64,000 bases of DNA from Callipepla californica brunnescens (taxonomy: Eukaryota > Chordata > Aves > Galliformes > Odontophoridae). The stretch spans positions 39,503,733 through 39,567,732 of the forward strand of contig JALIRH010000002.1 in NCBI GenBank assembly GCA_023055505.1, given 5' to 3'. This document shows, piece by piece, positions 51,621 to 64,000 of the stretch. The position numbers and the translations under genes are program-made. The notes under the pieces are model-generated. The model saw only the letters and a program-made list of their open reading frames with translations. It had not been told where the DNA came from and made no database searches. Positions within the stretch are counted from its first letter, which is position 1. Each line of letters begins with the position of its first letter.

Positions 51621-53580
51621 CTTAAGGGGTGGAACTCGGGGTTCTTCTCTGAGTGGCTGATCTTTATCAGACGGACTTGTAGATGAAGCACTACGATTAG
51701 GCTGATCATCATCTATCCGAGCTCTCTTTTCTTTGCAGATTCCAAAACTGTGCTGTTCTGCTGTTTTCCTCTTTGGAATCTCTGGGTCTCTGCTTTCATT
51801 CCTCATCACTTCAGGTGATTTTGTGGGTTCTAATGATTTGGAGGAATGTGAACTCTCTAGTCGGCTTTGGGTGCTTCCTGTTAGCTTATGAGACTTACTT
51901 CTGCACACTTCGGAGAATGAACATTTATCTAGAGATGAGGTATATAGTTTTTCATGTTGTTTTGATGGAAACAGTTCATTATTTTTGCCTGTTGATCCTT
52001 CTGGTAAGACAGCAACCTCTGATGGCAAGAGTGTACTTTTCTTGTCCCCTCGTTGCTGAATACTGTGATTTTTAATTTTGATCACCTCTGGAGGGGAGGA
52101 ATGATCTGGGATGGAAGCAATATAGGATTTCTCAATTTCAGAATGTGACTTACATGGCTGATGACTAAGGTTTTTACTCTGGGGCTCTTCCAGTGCTGAA
52201 CTATCAGGTATAATTGTTAGTGGACACACTTTCAAATTTTCAGGTGCACTCTGAAGTTGCTTTGGCTGGACAACAAGATTCTCCTCTTGAACCACCTTAG
52301 GAATGGTAGAGCTTTCTTCTTTTAAAGTGGGGAGTGACTCTTCTAACAGACATGGAGATTTCCTCTGTTGCAAAATAAGTCTTTCATTGCTTGGGGAATT
52401 TGAAATGGGAGATGTTTCTGATGGAAGAGGCAAACTATTTGCCACAGATGTTTCAGAAGTCAGAAGAACAGAAGATACTGAAGATGTTTCTGATGTTATA
52501 GGTAAATCAGACATTGGAGATGTTTCAGATGTTAAAGGTAAATTAGAAGCTGGTGATGCCTCTAGTGTTAAAGGTAAATTTGACATCAGAGATGCTTCTG
52601 AGGTTACAGGTGAGGTGGACATTGGAGAAATTTCTGACATTAAAGGTGTATGCAAGTTTTCATCAGTGGCCTTTTGCTGAGTATCACCTTCAGTGTTTTC
52701 AGTACTGGACACTTCGGATGAACAAGCTGTTTCAAGAGATGCTGGCGTACAAGGTTCCTCTGAAGTTGACTGAGTATCTCCTCCAGGAGATGCAATACAA
52801 ACACATGGTCCTTCTGGACTTCCCGAGGAAAAGGAAGTCTCAGAAATACAAGCATTCTCAGATGACTGTTCCTCAGGGTCACTTTGAAGCTCCATATCCA
52901 CTGCAATGCCCCCACCAGTGAACAAAGAGCCCTCCAGAGCAGCATTTTGCATTTCTGGAACAATTAGCTCTTTTGCTGGCTCAGAATCCTTCTCTGCTGT
53001 ATCACTGACAGAGTTTGTGGAGGAAGCTGATCGTGCTGGTGATACACAATCCTCCAGCTGATCTATCACAACCGACATCTCCTCCTGAGGGCATTCTGAC
53101 TTCAACTCCACTTTAATTTCAATGTGAGATGCAGTATCAGTTACATCATTCATCACGACACAGGACTCAGCACTGTCTACAAGCTGCACGGCCTCTGTTT
53201 CTTCATTTGTTCCAGCTGGACTTACTGAGTCCTCAGAAAACTCCTGTTCTGTTTTATGGTTCTCCTCCTGGCATTCACAAATACTTGTCTCAACCTCTTC
53301 AGCAATCTCCTCCTGAATGATTGATTCCTCAGGTATCAGTATATCCTCTGTCTCTGCCATGAGATTCTTGACAGGAACCTGTTCCATATTACAAAGAGGT
53401 GTACTGTTATCTTTCTCAGGCAGTGCTGGTGTTTTAGTGCCTTTTTGTTCACGTTCTTCAAAGGTTGCTTGCTTCGAAGGACCAGGTGTACCAGAAGATC
53501 CACACAAAGAATTGCTGTCATCTTCATCGTTGTTCTGCGTGGCAGTGAGTTTCAGAGATTCCCCTCTTGACATTCCCAAT
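51621..53580 (-). CDS. ASXL3: ASXL3 penultimate coding exon (653 residues)
   Basis: A 1,960-bp exon. The acceptor at 53582-53581 reads tttatttag; the first base completes the Lys codon of FYGEK, giving [14 protein letters not shown], the end of the ASXH/DEUBAD block. The donor after LK at 51620 reads AAG/GTAAAG, and reading through would stop after two codons (VK). The product is acidic, Ser/Thr/Glu-rich and probably disordered. It contains an exact 36-bp-period repeat (52400-52650) of the form [12 protein letters not shown], and ends with a bipartite basic segment (PKRKT then [10 protein letters not shown]) and [10 protein letters not shown]. That last piece joins the next exon to form the conserved [15 protein letters not shown] block. 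An upstream Met (MWFLFLF) in this frame is intronic, so it is not a real start. Confidence 0.96.
52400..52650 (-). repeat. ASXL3: 36-bp coding minisatellite in ASXL3
   Basis: The plus-strand word gatgtttctg or a close variant begins at 52411, 52447, 52483, 52519, 52555, 52591 and 52627: seven registers with exactly 36-bp spacing and no indel. It encodes about seven 12-residue units of the type [12 protein letters not shown] (variants [36 protein letters not shown]). Keeping the frame and the TSE(T/A)S core while other positions vary suggests tandem duplication followed by divergence. Confidence 0.95.
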
Positions 53581-59297
<5,717 letters not shown>

Positions 59298-60443
59298 CTA
59301 GAAAACAAGCCGATGACAGCAGAAGATAATGTCAGAAATAGCGTCAATTAAGATTATATAAAGTGGAATTTCAATTAAGGAATTTCAATTGGGATGGACA
59401 GAAATTGGAAATAACAGAGGAAATGATCTACTACTACTAAAATAGGTTTTTAATTATAGTTACTGTAAGCACAGGTGGACTAATCCTGCATCAGGGTGCT
59501 CTCTTCAGTAGTAATCAGTTTTCACTATTACTGATGATAACTCAGTTTACAACTGATGTGTTTCAATCACAGCTCTCTACCTTGAGCCTAAAATGTCTAG
59601 AGCTGTGGTGCACAATCAAAAATCAAGATCATTACTGTACTTGTGCATCTTCCTGGAATATGGTACAAAACAAATTCAATACAATGACAAAGAACTTTGT
59701 TCCTCGGTTTTATGAACATTCATGTTAGGTAATATTCTGTACTGACAGAAGAGTGGATGAAGAGTAATCTGAAAAAAATAGTTAAAACTGCTATACATCT
59801 AATTTTATAAGCATCAAGACTGTGGACCAACATTATAGTTATTTCTTATATCTGTCAACCAATCAGTGATATAAATTCATTAGAAGTATTAATGGCAATA
59901 TTTTCTAGAATAACTTTAAAAAGCAATCCAAATATTGATCTTTCTTTTATCATATAACTTGATACTTATTTTCAGTTTCTGAGGGTATATTTTACTTCTG
60001 AAGGAATTCTAATAAGTAATTGGAAGAATTCTAATAACAGAAAAAAGTAAATAAATGCAACAAATTAGTGGTGGGTCTCACTTCTAGGATAATAGGCAGA
60101 CAATAAACACAAATTCATAAATAAAGAGAGGAAACAGCAGAAGAGTTAATGGTACTAGAACAAACACTATAGATCATCCTACATCTTTAGAGATTACTAA
60201 CAGGTAAATGCTTGAAAGCACCGTTTGTAACCTAGTACTGACAAATACCACATCATCAGCATATTATGGCATGTTTTAGATATATAATATTCCCCTAACT
60301 CACAGCAATTGTTTCAATACGTGAAGCAGAAAGAAGCAGCCGTGCCAGAAATACGGATATTTAAGCATGTCTCCCTCACTGAGCATTTTATTTCCCAGAT
60401 AACATTGGCCTTGTTTTCAGAAGAGCCTTCAATAATATGAGCT

Positions 60444-60662
60444 GAGACAGCTAGCATGGCTTCACCAAGGGCAGATCATGCCTGACCAGGCTGGCCTTCT
60501 ATGATCAAGTGACAAAATGAGTGGACAAAGGAAGAGCAAATGATGTCATCTACCTGGACCTCTGCAAGGCCTATAATGAGGTCCTGCACTTCATCTTTAT
60601 CTCTAAATTAGAGAGAAATGGGTATGAAGGCTGGACTATTTGGTGGATAAAGAATTGGTAGA
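60444..60662 (+). mobile_element. CR1 internal reverse-transcriptase fragment (plus sense)
   Basis: The plus strand reads CR1 blocks ggcttcaccaagggcagatc, gatgtcatctacctggacct, ctgcaaggcctataatgagg, ctaaattagagagaaatggg and ggtggataaagaattgg, which correspond to the mid-palm region of the CR1 reverse transcriptase. Stops and frameshifts are present. It is antisense to ASXL3. Confidence 0.9.
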
Positions 60663-60867
60663 ATTTACTCATTGCCTAGTTTGGATAGTGTACCATAATG
60701 GTCTTATACGAGTGAAACAGAAAAAGTGAAGTAGTAAAAAGAGAAACAGGCAGTGCAAAAGGCATTTGATTACTGACAGAAAACCATATGTGCATGCGTC
60801 CCTCAGCAGGATACAGCCATACAGAGCTGCTGCCTGTGATCTCTTCCTATATCACTGAATCACAAGA

Positions 60868-60990
60868 GTCGTAGAATCACAGAATTGTCAGGGTTGGAAG
60901 GGACCTCTAGAGATCATTGAGGCCAAGCTCCCTGCCAAGCTCCCTGCTAAAGCTCTCTATGTGGCACCATTTTGCCAGCAAGTCATAGGA
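60868..60990 (-). mobile_element. CR1 LINE 3'-end fragment (minus sense)
   Basis: The antisense CR1 terminus (gtagaatcacagaattgtca, then gggttggaagggacctctag, agatcattgaggcc) lies about 200 bp from the plus-sense CR1 piece, in the opposite orientation. A short local duplication (ccaagctccctgc twice at about 60934-60957) is present in this copy. Confidence 0.9.
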
Positions 60991-61610
60991 CATACATTCA
61001 TGAAGGTGGATAAATAATGCCTCTGTCCTTCACACGATGTAGGCTGTGGACCACAATAAATATGGGAAAGCTATGACTAAAGAAAAAACTGGAGAAAAAC
61101 TCAAAAGAAAGGGTGAAACATACAGCAGAAGCATCAGGAAAATAAAATCAGTGAGACAACAGAGAAAGGACGAGAAGAACATGCATTTGCCATACAAAGC
61201 AAACTGTATGACCCATTGTTTTCTTTTTACACAACCAAACCTGTTTTTTTAATTCTGGAATTTAAATGTTTAAGTGAGATTTTTAGATACTGCTATCTCT
61301 TGCAACTGAACAAACACATCAGAAGTTGGTCAAAATCAGCATTTGCATAATTTCCGAAAAATGTAAGAAGAAAATATAGAAACCATATAAAGAACTTACA
61401 AAGAAAAGAATCACAAGTTACTAAACAATTATTGTTCCCTAAAGAGAGGTGCTGAATCTACCTCAAAGGAGATGAAATAGTGACACCCGCTCACGTCAAG
61501 GTAGATTCTACTCCAAACTTCAATAAACTCAAATTTTCATCCCAAATTCTGACTGTTTTTCATGAAATAGTAATGCAGACACTTTTTTTTTTTTTTTTAA
61601 TTTAACCTTG

Positions 61611-61632
61611 GAGGGAACCTTCAGGTTCCCTC
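61611..61632. repeat. GC-rich 9-bp perfect hairpin
   Basis: gagggaacc (61611-61619) pairs perfectly with ggttccctc (61624-61632) across a 4-nt ttca loop, just after a long T run (61583-61598). It is intronic within ASXL3. Confidence 0.8.
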
Positions 61633-63265
61633 TGGTCTTCCTGAAACCTCACTACTCAGCTGGTGGTAAACTGTGCATTCACATTATGAGTCAGAACAAC
61701 AAATCTCATAGGAAAGTAATAATACGCATACGCTAATTTTCTGTTAAATCAGCAAGATGATCCAGCTTATCCTAAGGTCATGTGATCACTAGACCTCATG
61801 CAAAGACAGAATGGACTGCAAGAGGTGGAAGGAGAATACAGATTTTTAGCAGCAATTCACTTTTAGATTGCACAAAATGTAGTCAAATATCATTAAGCTA
61901 TTTCACTAGGTTGCATAAATCTAGAGCATTATGAAAACTGTGAAGTCAGAGTGTCATATGAATATAAGAACAGCATCAGCTTCGTAGTAACTGTGTCATT
62001 GTAAGGGTGTGAGAGAAGCAAAGTTTATAGGAAGAAATACTGCATTTTTCAGTTTATTAGCTAACACAACTGTAAAAAGTGCTGAATTTTTGATAGCATC
62101 TTACAAAGTGTGAACAAGGCAATGCAAACTCTGAGATAGATGTCAGAAAGGGCTAACTAGGCCATGTAACAGAAAAGGACAGGTTGGAACTTCAGAACTG
62201 AAATAAAATGTTAGCAGGGTCACAGGTAAAAGGTTCTTAGTTCCTGTGGACCAGAAAAAGTAATGAGGAATAAGTACCTGTGGAAGAAAAAAGAAACAGA
62301 ACCACAGAAAAAAAAAATAATAGCAGAAATGTGCAATGAGACGAAGACTGCAGTGTCTCACCTATGAACAAATACCCATATAGTTAACCAGCAAAAATAG
62401 AACAACAGATCATATGAAGACTGAATCTGAAAAAAATATGCAGGGTGCACTGAAAATATAATGTTAAGGATCAACAGATTAAAAAAAGATGATGAACAAA
62501 TTCAAGGAGAAGTGGCTGCTGACCTCATGATTGTCACTGCCTTGATGAACTGGCTGTGGAAAAGCTTTACTGAGATCTGTGTTCAGGGCACCACAGAACT
62601 CATGGGAGGCTGAAGGAGATGGAACAGCCAAAACCTAGACAGAAAATAATGTAATGATACAGAAGGTAGAAACACAGTAATTAGAAAAGAAGCTTCCAGT
62701 GGCCTACTATAACATAATATGAAATAATCACTGCAAGTTAAAATGCTGTGGAGGAATGTTGAAAGCAGATGTCATTACGGAGGCTTGGTACACATAATTC
62801 AGGGCAAAAGATACCAAATACATTCAAAAAAGAGAGATTGACAATTCTAGTCAAATGTAACAAGACTAAATTTGAAAATCCAACGGGATTTGGAATCCCC
62901 TTAAATCAACACATAAGTCAACAAATTAATGCAAAGCAGTCAAATTTTCTTCTGGAAAAAATGCAGGAAATATAGAGTTGGTTGGCCTCAGTGACTGTGC
63001 CCAGAAATTAGAGATCAAAGAAATCCTATGCTGAGAATGGAATAGGAAGAATACATTCAGTTAGTTAGAGCTCAAGGAGAGAGGGTTGACAACAAAAAAG
63101 CGAAAGGAATTCAGTGGCTGAAGAACTAAAATGAATGAGACAGAAATTTTCAAATTGTTTTAGGGAAGCGTGATCCACTACCAAATGAAGGAAAAAAGAC
63201 ACCAATTTGGCTCAGTTCAATCTTTTTAGCTATTTTTGATTCGTTTAAAGATTCTATGCAGGGAA

Positions 63266-63293
63266 ACAAACAAACAAACAAACAAACAAAAAA
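63266..63293. repeat. (CAAA)n microsatellite
   Basis: About six caaa units followed by an A run. A hydrophobic minus-strand open frame (63150-63437) reads through it (FVCLFVCLF) and is an artefact of the repeat. Confidence 0.9.
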
Positions 63294-64000
63294 CCATAAA
63301 ATAAACCTGCAACCAAAAACAGACAAGTCTGAGCAGTCACAGAACCAACAACTATAAATCCAGTTATTAACAAAGATAAAAAAAGGAAACCACCAGGGAA
63401 TGAAATGCTTGTCAACAAGAAACAAAGATAATAACATAGATACTCTGGTCCTTTCTTCAATAAACTGTCTGTGTTAAGTCAGGCCAACATTTTTCTCTTC
63501 TCTGTTCAACCTGGAAAGACCAACAGGTATTCTTCCTACAGAATTAGTTAAAGTGGCAGCTGTTGAAGTCTTATCTCACTGAGAAAATACATTTTCACCC
63601 TAGCCAAAAAATTTAAGTGGAAGCTAACATTTTTGAAGCCAAAGGCTGTATTTACTTCTCTATACTGTGACAGGCAGACAGCACAATTAAGCACTATGTC
63701 TAAATTAGAATTTGCAAAAACAAAGCCAATAGAGCAGTTCTAAAATACATTGTTACGTTTTATGTTACTTAAAAGTGCTGTCCAACAGAGACAGTGTGTT
63801 AATGACCTGGAACATTTCTTGATAAGTTTATGTTTTATTCTGTTGAACTTTAAATTCTGATTAAGCACAATGATATGATTCTGTCTTAAAACTAGTATTT
63901 CTATGCAGAGTTCATACTGGCTTTAAAATGTTCCTCTTTTTTTACTGAAAGCTAACAAAAAATCACTCAAAAAATATCTGCTAAAACCCAACATCTGTTT

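Larger units (their letters stand above)
59298..64000 (-). other. ASXL3: ASXL3 upstream intron (partial)
   Basis: No further ASXL3 exon was recognised in this 4.7 kb. In particular I did not find the earlier DEUBAD exon that should precede MGSDG, so the upstream exon is outside the window. It contains two CR1 pieces, a GC-rich hairpin (61611-61632) and a (caaa)n run (63266-63293). Confidence 0.75.

Noticed and set aside
45140..53580. Assignment to ASXL1 or ASXL2
   Set aside because: The combined size of the two terminal exons (1,883 residues) exceeds the whole of ASXL1 or ASXL2 as I know them, and fits ASXL3.
63150..63437. Hydrophobic minus-strand frame resembling a membrane protein
   Set aside because: Its hydrophobicity comes from reading the (caaa)n repeat and AT-rich intron sequence on the minus strand.

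Overview
The window is AT-rich vertebrate nuclear DNA from a bird, most likely a galliform close to chicken. The support is about ten CR1 (avian LINE) fragments in both orientations, one Mariner1_GG-like transposon fragment, and one intron-split vertebrate gene with canonical GT-AG splice sites. Nothing looks prokaryotic or viral.

The one gene I can support is the 3' part of ASXL3 (Additional sex combs-like 3), on the minus strand. Four coding exons join without a frame break: 59201-59297, 58623-58728, 51621-53580 and 45140-48832. Together they give 5,856 bp, or 1,951 residues plus TAG. They encode the C-terminal half of the DEUBAD/ASXH domain (the BAP1-activating module), a very long disordered Ser/Thr-rich region with the conserved ASX middle motifs, and the atypical C-terminal PHD finger ending in LVVR. 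The last two exons match the two giant terminal exons of mammalian ASXL3; ASXL1 and ASXL2 are shorter. The N-terminal exons lie beyond base 64000. A long 3' UTR probably runs from 45139 to about 40190.

Layout: 1-40190 is intergenic, downstream of ASXL3, and holds CR1 copies, a mariner fragment, a three-copy unnamed repeat family with a conserved hairpin (about 3680, 4430 and 24450), microsatellites and several perfect short palindromes. 40190-45139 is the probable 3' UTR. 45140-59297 holds the exons and introns. 59298-64000 is the next intron upstream, with two more CR1 pieces. In mammals the neighbour on this side is NOL4, convergent with ASXL3; I did not find its conserved C-terminal exon here.

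The observations most worth a second look are: an exact 36-bp-period minisatellite inside the ASXL3 penultimate coding exon; the dispersed repeat family whose three copies keep a hairpin with compensatory arm changes; a nested A-B-A'-B' inverted-repeat structure built on (TA)n at 39597-39825; and a possible decayed coding segment at 1907-2158. I see no evidence of a novel multi-gene system.
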